Shown here: piece by piece, positions 1-7,999 of the stretch | Layout: every line of letters begins with the position of its first letter | Numbering within the stretch: position 1 is the first letter of the stretch | Source of the DNA: Ferrimonas aestuarii | GTDB lineage: Bacteria > Pseudomonadota > Gammaproteobacteria > Enterobacterales > Shewanellaceae | Direction of reading: 5' to 3' | NCBI RefSeq assembly: GCF_005116665.1 | Contig: NZ_SWCJ01000001.1 | Location: 558,001 to 622,000, forward strand | DNA: 64,000 nt | The notes under the pieces: generated by a model | The model's database searches: none | Seen by the model: only the letters and a program-made list of their open reading frames with translations | Told to the model about the DNA's origin: nothing | Translations under genes and position numbers: made by a program

Positions 1-1217
1 GCATTGTTGAGTGTGAGATTGCCAAGTGGCTGGTGGCCGAAGGCGATGAGGTGGTGGAAGACCAACCTATCTGCGAAGTGATGACCGATAAGGCCGTGGT
101 GGAGATCCCCGCAGTGTCAAACGGCACCATCCATAAGCTGCATTTTCAGCAGGGCGAAATCGCAAAGGTTCATAAGCCGCTGTTTGCGTTGGCGGTATCC
201 GCTCCTGAGGCCAGCTCCGCAGCCAAGCCCAGCACCAGTGAAACCGTGGCTGAGGTGACTCGAGAGGTGAAAACCGGCGTGGCGACGGCATCAGCCCCAA
301 CCGATGGCGACAATACAGCTCCGGTAAAATCAAAAGGTAAGGCACTGGCCAGCCCTGCGGTTCGCCGTATGGCTCGCAGCCTCAATGTGGATATTGCCGA
401 AGTACCAGGCAGTGGCAAAAGTGGCCGAGTTTACAAAGAGGACATTGAGCGCTTTGTGACCAAGGGCAGCGCGCCGCAGCTGGTGGAAGCACAGGCGCCA
501 GCGGCCGAGTCTAAGGATCGGGTTGAACCCATCAAGGGCATCAAGGCGGCCATGGCCAAGCAGATGACCGCCTCGGTATCGACCATTCCACACTTTACCT
601 ACTGTGAAGAGTTGGATCTGACTGAGCTGGTGGCCTTGCGGGCAAAGCTTAAAACCCGCTATGCAGAGCAGGGCGTTAAGCTGACGTTGATGCCGTTTAT
701 CATCAAAGCGATGTCGGTGGCGGCGCTTAAGTACCCGGTGCTCAATAGCCGAGTGAATGACGATTGCAGTGAGCTGACCTATCTGGGAGATCACAACATC
801 GGCATGGCGGTGGATGGCAAGATGGGTTTGATTGTGCCAAATATTAAGCAGGTACAAGAGAAATCGATCATCGAGGTTGCCAATGAGGTGACTCGCCTGA
901 CTCAGGCGGCCCGCGAAGGTAAGGTTTCGCCCAATGACCTGAAAGATGGCAGCTTGTCGGTGTCTAACATTGGCGCACTTGGCGGCACCGTAGCCACCCC
1001 AATCATCAATAAGCCAGAAGTGGCCATTGTTGCCCTGGGTAAGCTGCAAACCCTGCCTCGATTTAACGAACAGGGCGAGGTGGAAGCTCGCACCATCATG
1101 CAGGTAAGTTGGTCTGGCGACCATCGAGTGATCGATGGCGGCACCATTGCTCGATTCTGTAACCTGTGGAAATCCTTACTGGAATCCCCAGCTGAGATGA
1201 TGTTGCACCTAAGCTAG
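1..1217 (+). CDS. bkdB: Dihydrolipoyl acyltransferase (E2) of the branched-chain 2-oxoacid dehydrogenase complex, 5' partial
   Basis: The reading frame is open from base 3, so the true start lies upstream of the window. It encodes the E2 core, which transfers the acyl group from E1 through a lipoyl-lysine to CoA in valine, leucine and isoleucine breakdown in the cytoplasm. Visible in order: most of a lipoyl domain with the lipoylation motif MTDKA, an Ala/Pro/Thr-rich linker, a peripheral subunit-binding domain (ASPAVRRMARSLNVDI), a second linker, and the catalytic acyltransferase domain ending with the active-site motif DHRVIDGG. Only one lipoyl domain is visible. The branched-chain assignment rests on overall sequence and on the adjacent nadA, an order known from Shewanella. 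The E1 genes should lie just upstream. Confidence 0.93.
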   Translation, partial: IVECEIAKWLVAEGDEVVEDQPICEVMTDKAVVEIPAVSNGTIHKLHFQQGEIAKVHKPLFALAVSAPEASSAAKPSTSETVAEVTREVKTGVATASAPTDGDNTAPVKSKGKALASPAVRRMARSLNVDIAEVPGSGKSGRVYKEDIERFVTKGSAPQLVEAQAPAAESKDRVEPIKGIKAAMAKQMTASVSTIPHFTYCEELDLTELVALRAKLKTRYAEQGVKLTLMPFIIKAMSVAALKYPVLNSRVNDDCSELTYLGDHNIGMAVDGKMGLIVPNIKQVQEKSIIEVANEVTRLTQAAREGKVSPNDLKDGSLSVSNIGALGGTVATPIINKPEVAIVALGKLQTLPRFNEQGEVEARTIMQVSWSGDHRVIDGGTIARFCNLWKSLLESPAEMMLHLS

Positions 1218-1243
1218 GTCAAAGAGTTTTATCGATTTAAATT

Positions 1244-1283
1244 AAGCGTTTGTTGCCAGTTAGATGGCAGCAAGCGCTTTTTT
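1244..1283 (+). terminator. Rho-independent terminator after bkdB
   Basis: A long stem pairs AAGCGTTTGTTGCC with GGCAGCAAGCGCTT (two G-U pairs in RNA) and runs into a T tract. It begins 26 bp after the bkdB stop and separates it from nadA. Confidence 0.85.
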
Positions 1284-1287
1284 CGGT

Positions 1288-1316
1288 TTAGTCGATGCCA
1301 CTTTGCGAGGTATAAT
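1288..1316 (+). promoter_or_regulatory. Probable sigma-70 promoter of nadA
   Basis: A perfect -10 hexamer TATAAT lies at 1311-1316, 36 bp before the nadA start. The -35 (TTAGTC, 17 bp spacer) is weak. The surrounding GGTATAATACC is nearly palindromic. Only the -10 is a strong match. Confidence 0.5.
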
Positions 1317-1352
1317 ACCAATCTATTACATGAAGAGGCCGTAGTAACAGCA

Positions 1353-2417
1353 ATGATGGAAGCCCCAGTTCTGGATAACACCCACTACCCATTTCCGCCA
1401 AAGCCCGCCAAGTTGAGCGATGCGGAAAAAGCCGATTACCGTGAGCGCATTAAAACGCTGCTGAAGCAGAAAGATGCGGTTTTGGTTGCCCACTACTATA
1501 CCGATCCTGAGATTCAGGCGTTGGCAGAGGAGACCGGCGGCTGTGTGGCGGACTCACTGGAGATGGCCCGTTTTGGTAATGAGCATCCAGCCAAAACGTT
1601 GATTGTTGCTGGTGTGCGCTTCATGGGCGAAACCGCCAAGATTCTTACGCCAGAGAAGCGGGTATTGATGCCCACTCTGGAAGCAACCTGCTCTTTGGAT
1701 CTGGGCTGTCCTGCTGACACCTTTGGTGAGTTTTGCGATAAGCACCCTGATCACACCGTGGTGGTGTATGCCAACACCTCGGCAGCGGTAAAAGCCCGTG
1801 CTGATTGGGTGGTAACCTCCTCTATTGCACTAGAGATTGTTGAGCACCTAGACAGCGAAGATAAGAAAATCATCTGGGGGCCAGATCGTCACCTTGGCGG
1901 CTTCATCGCCAAGCAAACGGGCGCTGAGATGCTGATGTGGCAGGGCCACTGCGTGGTGCACGATGAGTTTAAATACCGTGCCCTAGTTGATATGAAAAAG
2001 CAGTATCCGGATGCGGCGGTACTGGTTCATCCTGAGTCTCCAGATTTTATCGTGGAGATGGCCGATGCAGTGGGTTCTACTTCACAGCTGATCAAGGCCA
2101 GTCAAGAGCTGCCTAATGAGCGTTTCATCGTGGCTACCGATCGCGGCATTTTCTACAAAATGCAGCAATTGTCGCCGGAGAAGACCTTTATGGAAGCGCC
2201 AACTGGCGGTGACGGCGCAACCTGTCGCAGCTGCGCTCATTGTCCTTGGATGGCGATGAACGGTCTACAGGCCATTGAGCGCTGTCTGAATACCGACGAC
2301 CTTGAACAGCATGAAGTGTTCGTTGATGAAGCCTTGGCGGAAAAAGCGATGATTCCCCTGAATCGCATGCTGGACTTCGCAGCCGAGCTGAAGATGAAGG
2401 TAAAAGGTAACGCGTAG
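1353..2417 (+). CDS. nadA: Quinolinate synthase A
   Basis: Condenses iminoaspartate (made by NadB) with dihydroxyacetone phosphate to give quinolinate, the second step of de novo NAD synthesis in the cytoplasm. It needs an oxygen-sensitive [4Fe-4S] cluster. The 354-residue protein matches the usual length (E. coli about 347), and the three cluster cysteines fall at C113, C200 and C297. The C-terminal motif CRSCAHC (291-297) carries the two further conserved cysteines. The substrate-site motif [10 protein letters not shown] is at 46-55. Two ATGs stand in tandem at the start with no strong ribosome binding site, so either could be used. It is a single transcription unit between two terminators. 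Confidence 0.97.
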   Translation: MMEAPVLDNTHYPFPPKPAKLSDAEKADYRERIKTLLKQKDAVLVAHYYTDPEIQALAEETGGCVADSLEMARFGNEHPAKTLIVAGVRFMGETAKILTPEKRVLMPTLEATCSLDLGCPADTFGEFCDKHPDHTVVVYANTSAAVKARADWVVTSSIALEIVEHLDSEDKKIIWGPDRHLGGFIAKQTGAEMLMWQGHCVVHDEFKYRALVDMKKQYPDAAVLVHPESPDFIVEMADAVGSTSQLIKASQELPNERFIVATDRGIFYKMQQLSPEKTFMEAPTGGDGATCRSCAHCPWMAMNGLQAIERCLNTDDLEQHEVFVDEALAEKAMIPLNRMLDFAAELKMKVKGNA

Positions 2418-2436
2418 GCTTTGCTGTTTTGCTGCC

Positions 2437-2466
2437 AAGCCGCCCTTTGAGGCGGCTTTGTTGTTT
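2437..2466 (+). terminator. Rho-independent terminator after nadA
   Basis: Perfect stem AAGCCGCC / GGCGGCTT with loop CTTTGA, followed by a T-rich run, 20 bp after the nadA stop. Confidence 0.85.
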
Positions 2467-2569
2467 CTGGTATTGGGTTTTTAACCCAGGTTCAGGTAAC
2501 GATGTTTTTGCTCTCTTTTGTTGTGACTTTTCTATGCTTAGACCTGTTGCGTGACTGCGGGAGCAACCC

Positions 2570-3337
2570 ATGGGCATTCGAGTGGAAAAGGCACTTCAGC
2601 AGAGAGTCGAGCTTTGTTATCGTGCGGCCATCGATTGTGGCTGGCAGATAAACCTTGATGGGGATACCGAGCCGCTGCATCACTATCGGGTGGGGTTGAG
2701 AAAATGTCGAGCGTTACTGAAACTTTATGGCGATTGGCTAGCCCCAGAGCTGGCGCAAGCGTTGGTTGCTTCAATCGGTCAACAAGCTCGAGTGAGCAAT
2801 CGAATGCGGGATCTCGATGTATTGGCGAAGGCCCATTGGCTGCCACAAGAGGCCACTGAGGAGGTTGCCAATTGGAGGCGGCAGTGTTTCTCTCGACTGC
2901 TGATTGCCCTTGGGGAGTTAACGCGAGAGCGTCAATTGGTGTTTGCGCTACTGGCATGTTCGTGGAAGTCTCCTAGTGGTGGTAAGCAGAGCTTTAAGAG
3001 AGTCACCGATAAAGTTGCTATGCGAGTTGAGCGACGCTGCGATAAGCGTCTTAAGTCCGCCCAAGCGAGTCAACGGGCCGAGGATTGGCACAGGCTGCGC
3101 ATCAGCATTAAGTATCGCCGTTACCTGAAAGAGCTCTGTTTGCCAGAGCTGGATTGGCAGCAAGATAAACGGCTTCAGGACGCTTTGGGTGAGTTTAATG
3201 ACAGCTGTGCTCAGTTAGCGATCATCGACGAGCTTGGCAATCAAAATCGACGTCAGTGGTTACAGGATGCAAAAGAGATTTTGAACACGCGAGTGAAAAC
3301 CCAGTTGCAACAGCTGAATAATCTGCAAATCGTTTAA
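2570..3337 (+). CDS. CHAD domain-containing protein
   Basis: The 255-residue protein is a stand-alone CHAD domain: an all-helical fold with conserved basic residues and histidines, known from other members to bind inorganic polyphosphate or to sit beside CYTH phosphatases. The family hallmark is visible near residues 37-52 (LHHYRVGLRKCRALLK), and a second basic/His stretch (DWHRLRISIKYRRYLKEL) near 177-194. No CYTH domain, signal peptide or membrane segment is present. The ATG at 2570 follows a GGGAG ribosome binding site at good spacing. The molecular role is not known. It is transcribed alone. Confidence 0.8.
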   Translation: MGIRVEKALQQRVELCYRAAIDCGWQINLDGDTEPLHHYRVGLRKCRALLKLYGDWLAPELAQALVASIGQQARVSNRMRDLDVLAKAHWLPQEATEEVANWRRQCFSRLLIALGELTRERQLVFALLACSWKSPSGGKQSFKRVTDKVAMRVERRCDKRLKSAQASQRAEDWHRLRISIKYRRYLKELCLPELDWQQDKRLQDALGEFNDSCAQLAIIDELGNQNRRQWLQDAKEILNTRVKTQLQQLNNLQIV

Positions 3338-3373
3338 AATCGCAGCGAACGCTCACAAACTCCGAAAAAGCGG

Positions 3374-3402
3374 TTGCAATCTAAAGGGCTCCTCCCTAAT
3401 AT
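3374..3402 (+). promoter_or_regulatory. Promoter of the tRNA-Ser transcript
   Basis: TTGCAA at 3374-3379 and TAATAT at 3397-3402 with an ideal 17 bp spacer. The expected start is near 3409, so the primary transcript would carry the tRNA-like element at 3453-3524 before the mature tRNA at 3567. Confidence 0.65.
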
Positions 3403-3452
3403 ACGCATCCGCAGCAACGACGAACTGCTGGGTAAATAAGTATTCGACAATT

Positions 3453-3524
3453 TGGTTAGGTGTCCGAGTGGCTGCCAAGATGCAGCAAAGAGTTACGCAC
3501 AGCGTGCGATTCAGCCACCAACCA
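3453..3524 (+). repeat. Copy of the tRNA-Ser 5' end inside a tRNA-sized cruciform
   Basis: Bases 3454-3474 equal the first 21 bases of the tRNA-Ser gene 113 bp downstream, after which the sequence diverges. The element folds on its own: TGGTT (3453-3457) pairs with AACCA (3520-3524), GTGGCTG (3468-3474) with CAGCCAC (3512-3518), and a hairpin CGCAC/GTGCG lies between. No serine anticodon arm or T arm is present, so it is not a functional tRNA. It may be a decayed tandem tRNA copy or a structured leader of the tRNA precursor. Confidence 0.7.
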
Positions 3525-3566
3525 GCGAGTTAGATTCAGGCTCGTAAAATAATGAATTAGATATCT

Positions 3567-3654
3567 GGTTAGGTGTCCGAGTGGCTGAAGGAGCACGCCT
3601 GGAAAGTGTGTATACGGCAACGTATCGAGAGTTCGAATCTCTCCCTAACCGCCA
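3567..3654 (+). tRNA. tRNA-Ser, anticodon GGA
   Basis: An 88-base class II tRNA with a seven-pair acceptor stem (GGTTAGG / CCTAACC), discriminator G and an encoded CCA. The anticodon stem CACGC/GTGTG encloses loop CTGGAAA, placing anticodon GGA at 3601-3603 (reads UCC and UCU). The long variable arm (TATACGGCAACGTAT region) and the T loop TTCGAAT are intact. It is close to E. coli tRNA-Ser(GGA). Confidence 0.97.
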
Positions 3655-3662
3655 TATAAGAG

Positions 3663-3692
3663 AAAGGCTCAATCGCAAGATTGAGCCTTTTT
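3663..3692 (+). terminator. Rho-independent terminator after tRNA-Ser
   Basis: Stem AGGCTCAAT / ATTGAGCCT with loop CGCAAG followed by five T, starting 8 bases after the CCA end. Confidence 0.9.
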
Positions 3693-3727
3693 CGTATGCA
3701 TCTAATATGGTGATTATATTCAAGAAA

Positions 3728-3851
3728 GGCCACTGGACCCTGACGTGCGTCAGGGAGTCATCTGAGAGTGTTGTCGGTGACGATGGTTTCCGATGTATTT
3801 AACACCTCCTGCTAACGCTTTGCCGGCGAACGCCGGTAGCCAGTGGCTTTG
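3728..3851. repeat. Nested inverted-repeat element
   Basis: Outer arms CCACTGG (3730-3736) and CCAGTGG (3840-3846) enclose two perfect hairpins: CCCTGACG-TG-CGTCAGGG (3738-3755) and CCGGCG-AA-CGCCGG (3823-3836). A degenerate copy of the left part starts at 3864, 136 bp on. The layout suits a structured RNA or a decayed repeat element. No T tract marks it as a simple terminator. Confidence 0.55.
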
Positions 3852-4032
3852 GGGTTTTATCTAGGCCACAGTCTCCCATGTGCGCCAGAGAGTTGTCTGA
3901 TAGTCAGCATTTTCAAGATAAGAAAGGCTGCGAATTGCCGCGAGGGTGTACCGTCTATTTCAGATGGTGAGTTTTGAGTGTGTCGAAGAAATTAACCTTA
4001 CGCGGCAGGAGAGCTTTCATCTAAAAAGGAAA

Positions 4033-4067
4033 CCAGCGCCCCAAATGGCTTAAAGGAGGGGCGCTGG
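4033..4067 (-). terminator. Possible minus-strand terminator
   Basis: Perfect stem CCAGCGCCCC (4033-4042) / GGGGCGCTGG (4058-4067). Read on the minus strand it is followed by a T-rich run (TTTCCTTTTTAG), as expected for a terminator. It lies about 270 bp beyond the lipoprotein stop at 4339, so it would end either that transcript or an unannotated minus-strand RNA. Confidence 0.45.
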
Positions 4068-4338
4068 CAGGATAGAGTTGATGATGAAAACACTCTAAAA
4101 CTGAAGATGCACCGAGGAGTATCAGTGTTCATCTTGATGCCAGTATAGAGCTGTTGAGCTCACCTTTTTAGGCGGAGATTCCCTATTTGTTTGTTAGGTA
4201 AAATCAATTAGTGTATTGAGTGTTTGCTAGGATTCACCCTATGGCTCTTGTAGGGACAATCGTGAGAGCAACCCGGTGGCGGCGATGATGAAGGGGACAG
4301 CCCACTGACGTTACAAGTGAGCTGTCAAAGGCAACACG

Positions 4339-4818
4339 CTAACCTTGGTTTTCAATCTCTTGCTTGGCTTTCTCTAACTCCTTCTCAGCGGATTGCTGGG
4401 CTGAGCCAATCGCCTCATTGACCGATTCTTTGGTTGAATTCAAGGTTTCTCCTGCGGAAGCTTTTGAAGCTTGCCACTGCTCCTGAGTTGAGTCCACCGC
4501 ATCTTGAGCCGATTGTCGGGTTGAGTCCCATGCGTCCGATGCGGCATCCTTACTGGCATCCCATTGCTCTTTGGTTGCGCCTACGGCATCGTCTACAGAG
4601 TCTCTCGTTGCCTCCCAGGCATCTCCGGCGGCCTCTTGAGTGGCATTGGCTGCATCCTCGGCGGCATCTGAAAGCGCTTCAGTACCGTCCTCTATCGCCT
4701 TCTGGGTGGCAGCTTTCGCTTCCTCTAATTTTGCTTGTGCATCCTGTTTGGCTTTTTCTGCATCCTCACAGCCCATTAGCGCCAAAGCACAGCACAGCAT
4801 TGGTAACCAAGTTCGCAT
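4339..4818 (-). CDS. Lipoprotein built of 29-residue LEA-like helical repeats
   Basis: A 159-residue protein with a lipoprotein signal peptide: a hydrophobic core then lipobox LMGC with the acylated cysteine at C17. The rest is Ala/Glu/Lys/Asp-rich, predicted continuous helix without proline, in the style of LEA or apolipoprotein-like helical repeats. Two clear repeats start at residue 66 (DAWEATRDSVDDAV) and residue 95 (DAWDSTRQSAQDAV), and a weaker third near 124, giving a 29-residue period. It would be anchored to a cell-envelope membrane. An envelope-stress or spacer role is inference. It is transcribed alone. Confidence 0.75.
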   Translation of the reverse strand: MRTWLPMLCCALALMGCEDAEKAKQDAQAKLEEAKAATQKAIEDGTEALSDAAEDAANATQEAAGDAWEATRDSVDDAVGATKEQWDASKDAASDAWDSTRQSAQDAVDSTQEQWQASKASAGETLNSTKESVNEAIGSAQQSAEKELEKAKQEIENQG

Positions 4819-4928
4819 CGCCTAACTCCTCGTTACTGTCCAAGTTGTATGTTGTGAATCAAGCATAGCAGGCGCCTAGACTGGATAAGGTTTTCCTTCG
4901 CCGTCTAGGCGCCTTGTGCGATTGCCTG

Positions 4929-5270
4929 TTAGGCGGCAACTATCTCTTTGAGAATAAACTCTTTGCCGCTCAACAGTCCCCACTGCTCACTTTGGCATTC
5001 TGGGCAGTGGTTGCCATGTTGGATGATATTAAATACCTGTTGGCAGCCGTGGCACAGGGCATTGGCGGGAATGATCTCTATTTTGAGTTCGGTTTGCTCC
5101 AATGGTGTGCCGTCGATGGCCGCGGGGTAGCAGGCCTCCACGTAGTGCGGGATCATCGAGGAAAGCTCACCAATCTGCAGCACAATGGTGTCTACCTGCT
5201 CTAGCTGGTGCTCCTTCATAAGGTCCTGAACCTGCTCAGTAATTGCCATCACTACCCCGAGTTCGTGCAT
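4929..5270 (-). CDS. hypA: Hydrogenase/urease nickel incorporation protein HypA
   Basis: Nickel chaperone that, with HypB, delivers Ni(II) to the large subunit of [NiFe] hydrogenases. The 113-residue length is typical. It begins with the nickel-binding motif MHE and carries a structural zinc site of two Cys pairs, C73/C76 and C89/C92 (CHGC and CPEC). Its start lies 10 bp after the stop of the upstream oxidoreductase, and its ribosome binding site (GGAG) touches that stop, so it is the last gene of a hypB-oxidoreductase-hypA unit. No other hyp gene or hydrogenase structural gene is in the window. Confidence 0.95.
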   Translation of the reverse strand: MHELGVVMAITEQVQDLMKEHQLEQVDTIVLQIGELSSMIPHYVEACYPAAIDGTPLEQTELKIEIIPANALCHGCQQVFNIIQHGNHCPECQSEQWGLLSGKEFILKEIVAA

Positions 5271-5280
5271 CTGAATCTCC

Positions 5281-7974
5281 TTAACTGCGGCTGGTCAACA
5301 GTGACTTAATCTTGCGAATCGGCTTGTTGACGGTGATGTTGAGCTTGCGTTTGAGGGCATGCTTGATGATCACCTTCTTCACCTGTTTCAGTTCGACCCC
5401 TTCGGCATCGAAGTTTTTCACTAACGAAACCGCGTCGAAGCGACACTTCATGGTACAAGCGCCGCAACCCACGCACATGTATGGGTCGGCCACCACCACA
5501 CCACAGCCCAGACAGCGCTCAGTCTCCTTTTGCACCTGTTCGGCGGTAAAGGTACCTCGAAGATCTTTGAAGGTCGTGCGGGAGGTTTTGCCGTCGGCGT
5601 GACTTATCTGCTGGCGCGGTGCGCGATCGTAGCCACTGAGATGCAGCTCCTGTTTGTTAAACGAGGTGTAATTACGCTGTACTCGGCCAATAACCAAGCT
5701 TTGCCCGTGCTGAACAAAGCGGTGAATGGAGATGGCTCCCTCTTTGCCTTGAGCGATGGCGTCGATGGCGAAGTTAGGACCGGTGACAATATCGCCACCA
5801 CTGAAGATCTCCTCCTGGCCACTTTGGAAAGTAGTGGGATCCACAATCAGCGTTTGGTTACGGTTAAGCTCCATCTTGGTATCGGCCAACAGCTCGCCCC
5901 AGTCCATGGCTTGTCCGACAGAGAGGATGACGTTGTCGGCGGCGACCTCAATGCGCTGATTGGCATCAAAGGTTGGGTTAAACCGCCCCTGGTCATCGAA
6001 GGTAGAGAGGCAGCGCTGGAATTCAACGCCGGTGACGTTACCGTCGCGGGTGAGAATTCGAGTGGGTCCCCACTCGTTGAAGATGGCCACTTCTTCGTCA
6101 ATGGCTTCCTCAACCTCACTTTCATGGGCGGGCATCGATTGTCTGGACTCCAAACAGTAGATAGACACTTGATCGGCGCCTAAGCGGGCAGCGCTACGGG
6201 CAACGTCGATGGCAACGTTACCGCCACCGATCACGATGGTGTCGCCTTTCAGCTGCTCTCGCTGACCCAAGTTGACTTCGCGTAGGAAATCCACACCGGA
6301 CTCAACCCCAGTGGCATCTTCCCCTTCTAGGTTCAACATACGACCTTTTTGCGCGCCAATGGCGAGGTAGAAAGCGGCGAAACCCAGCTCTTTGAGCTCG
6401 GCCAGACTTAGGTCTTTGCCCACTTCGACGCCGGTCTTAAATTCCACACCTAGGGTTTTAAGAACGTCGATCTCGGCATTGATTACCTCTTTTTCCAGTC
6501 GGTAAGAGGGGATGCCTAGGGTCAGCATGCCGCCCAGTACTGGCTGCTTTTCAAACACCGTTACTGGGTAGCCTTCAATGGCTAAGAAGTAAGCGCAGGA
6601 GAGGCCCGCCGGGCCGCTGCCAATGATGGCAATGGGCTTGTCGTAGCGGTTTTTGATGGTAGGTAGGAAGCGATTGTCGGCGTTGAGATCCTGCTCAGCG
6701 ATGAACTTTTTGATCTCGTCGATGGCGATCGGGTCGTCGATGTCGCCCCGCGTGCAATCGGACTCACATTTTCGAGGGCAGATACGGCCACAGACCGCTG
6801 GAAGTGGGTTCTCTTTTTTGATGAGCTCCAGCGCTTCTTGGTAGCGCCCTTGCGCCGCCAGTTTGATGTAGCCTTGGATGCCGATGTGTGCGGGGCATTC
6901 CGCTTTACAGGGGCTGGTTCCTTCTCCCTCAACCACCTCTTTATTGGTGCGATATTCAGGGTTCCACTTGTCTGGGCCCCAATCCACATCGAACGGATGT
7001 TCAAAATCAGGCTTTTTCGACTCGCTGCTTTTGCAGAGCTTTTTACCCAATCTCAGGGCATTGGTTGGGCAAGCTTCCACGCATTCGCCACAGGCAACGC
7101 AATTGGCTTCATCAATTTGGACCTGATAATTGGAGCGAACCATATCTGGGTTGCGCCACATGTTGGCCAACCGCATGGCAAAACAGCCACAGCCACAGCA
7201 GTTACAGATGGCGTGGGTTTTTCCTGAGCCGTCCAGGTTGGGAATTTGGTGCATGAGACCATTGGCTTCGGCGCGTTTTATCACCTCAATGGCTTGTTCT
7301 TTGGTGATTGGCTTACCACGACCGGTACGGATGTAGTACTCGGCGGCGTGGCCCATCTGGATGCACATGTCCTCTTTCAGGTGTCCGCAACCTTCGCCGA
7401 TGGCTTCACGAGAGGCGCGACAAGCGCAGTCAGACAGAGAGAAGACGCTGTTGTCATTAAGATACTTGGAGACCTCTTCGAAGGAGGCGCTGCGGGTATC
7501 TCCGTCAATGGCTCTCTCGATGGGGATAACTCGCATGGGGCCAGCGCCAACGGGGATGTTACCGGCGGCCATGGGGCCTTTTTTCTTACCGTATTCATCA
7601 AAGGCGGCACCCAGCTCTGGGTATTGGGCGATGAGCTCTTTGTTGTTGACGATCATCTCCATGTGGCCTGGAACCCAGATGTCGAGCCAGTACTTATCGA
7701 CGCCATCGATTTCATTTACGAAGGCGGCGCCCACTTCGGCACTGCGCCACAGCAGTGCCTCGGTGGTCGCAAGATCTTTGCCACAGAGTTCGGCCACTTC
7801 TGCAGCCGATTTGGGCTGTTTGAGCTCCAAGCAGAGGACGGCTTCGGCCATCTCATCGGTCATGATGGGGGCCAGAATTTTGTATTCGGGATCGGCAGTC
7901 GTAATTTCCGAACGGCTACCACGTTTCACTCGACTGATCTTATTGGCCAGATCCAGCACGCGTTCCTTAGTCAT
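5281..7974 (-). CDS. Multi-[4Fe-4S] FAD/NAD(P)-dependent oxidoreductase, GltD-like, between hypB and hypA
   Basis: An 897-residue soluble electron-transfer flavoprotein. In order: an N-terminal helical, possibly winged-helix region (about 1-110), a Cys-rich part with C183, C185, C196 and C204, then C257, C259, C260, C262 and C264, a ferredoxin motif CVACGECVEACP (292-303), a GltD-type N-terminal cluster domain (C356, C360, C395, C399, C403, C407), an FAD-binding motif GSGPAGLSCAY (452-462), an NAD(P)-binding motif GGGNVAIDVARSA (583-595), and a C-terminal Cys-rich ferredoxin part (C821, C824, C834, C837, C840, C844). The core resembles the glutamate synthase small subunit, but no glutamate synthase large subunit is near. 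Its place between nickel-insertion genes suggests it moves electrons between NAD(P)H and a hydrogenase or ferredoxin pool; that is inference. Confidence 0.8.
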   Translation of the reverse strand: MTKERVLDLANKISRVKRGSRSEITTADPEYKILAPIMTDEMAEAVLCLELKQPKSAAEVAELCGKDLATTEALLWRSAEVGAAFVNEIDGVDKYWLDIWVPGHMEMIVNNKELIAQYPELGAAFDEYGKKKGPMAAGNIPVGAGPMRVIPIERAIDGDTRSASFEEVSKYLNDNSVFSLSDCACRASREAIGEGCGHLKEDMCIQMGHAAEYYIRTGRGKPITKEQAIEVIKRAEANGLMHQIPNLDGSGKTHAICNCCGCGCFAMRLANMWRNPDMVRSNYQVQIDEANCVACGECVEACPTNALRLGKKLCKSSESKKPDFEHPFDVDWGPDKWNPEYRTNKEVVEGEGTSPCKAECPAHIGIQGYIKLAAQGRYQEALELIKKENPLPAVCGRICPRKCESDCTRGDIDDPIAIDEIKKFIAEQDLNADNRFLPTIKNRYDKPIAIIGSGPAGLSCAYFLAIEGYPVTVFEKQPVLGGMLTLGIPSYRLEKEVINAEIDVLKTLGVEFKTGVEVGKDLSLAELKELGFAAFYLAIGAQKGRMLNLEGEDATGVESGVDFLREVNLGQREQLKGDTIVIGGGNVAIDVARSAARLGADQVSIYCLESRQSMPAHESEVEEAIDEEVAIFNEWGPTRILTRDGNVTGVEFQRCLSTFDDQGRFNPTFDANQRIEVAADNVILSVGQAMDWGELLADTKMELNRNQTLIVDPTTFQSGQEEIFSGGDIVTGPNFAIDAIAQGKEGAISIHRFVQHGQSLVIGRVQRNYTSFNKQELHLSGYDRAPRQQISHADGKTSRTTFKDLRGTFTAEQVQKETERCLGCGVVVADPYMCVGCGACTMKCRFDAVSLVKNFDAEGVELKQVKKVIIKHALKRKLNITVNKPIRKIKSLLTSRS

Positions 7975-7999
7975 AATTTTTCCCTACGTCATGTTCGCT

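Larger units (their letters stand above)
3655..4338. other. 683 bp without a convincing gene, rich in hairpins
   Basis: No open frame here looks like a protein gene on either strand. It holds the tRNA terminator, a nested inverted-repeat element (3728-3851), a degenerate partial copy of that element's left part (3864-3905), a perfect 10 bp hairpin (4033-4067) and an imperfect hairpin after the lipoprotein gene (near 4297-4328). An unannotated small RNA is possible. Confidence 0.6.

Noticed and set aside
330-1124. 264-codon minus-strand frame opposite bkdB
   Set aside because: Shadow of the clearly coding E2 gene; no family resemblance.
3567-4338. Genomic-island or prophage insertion at the tRNA-Ser gene
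   Set aside because: No integrase, no direct repeat of the tRNA 3' end and no phage gene follow; only the 5' end is duplicated, on the upstream side.
4339-4818. CRISPR-like or tandem DNA array from the repeated pattern
   Set aside because: The period is at protein level inside one reading frame and the DNA copies are diverged.
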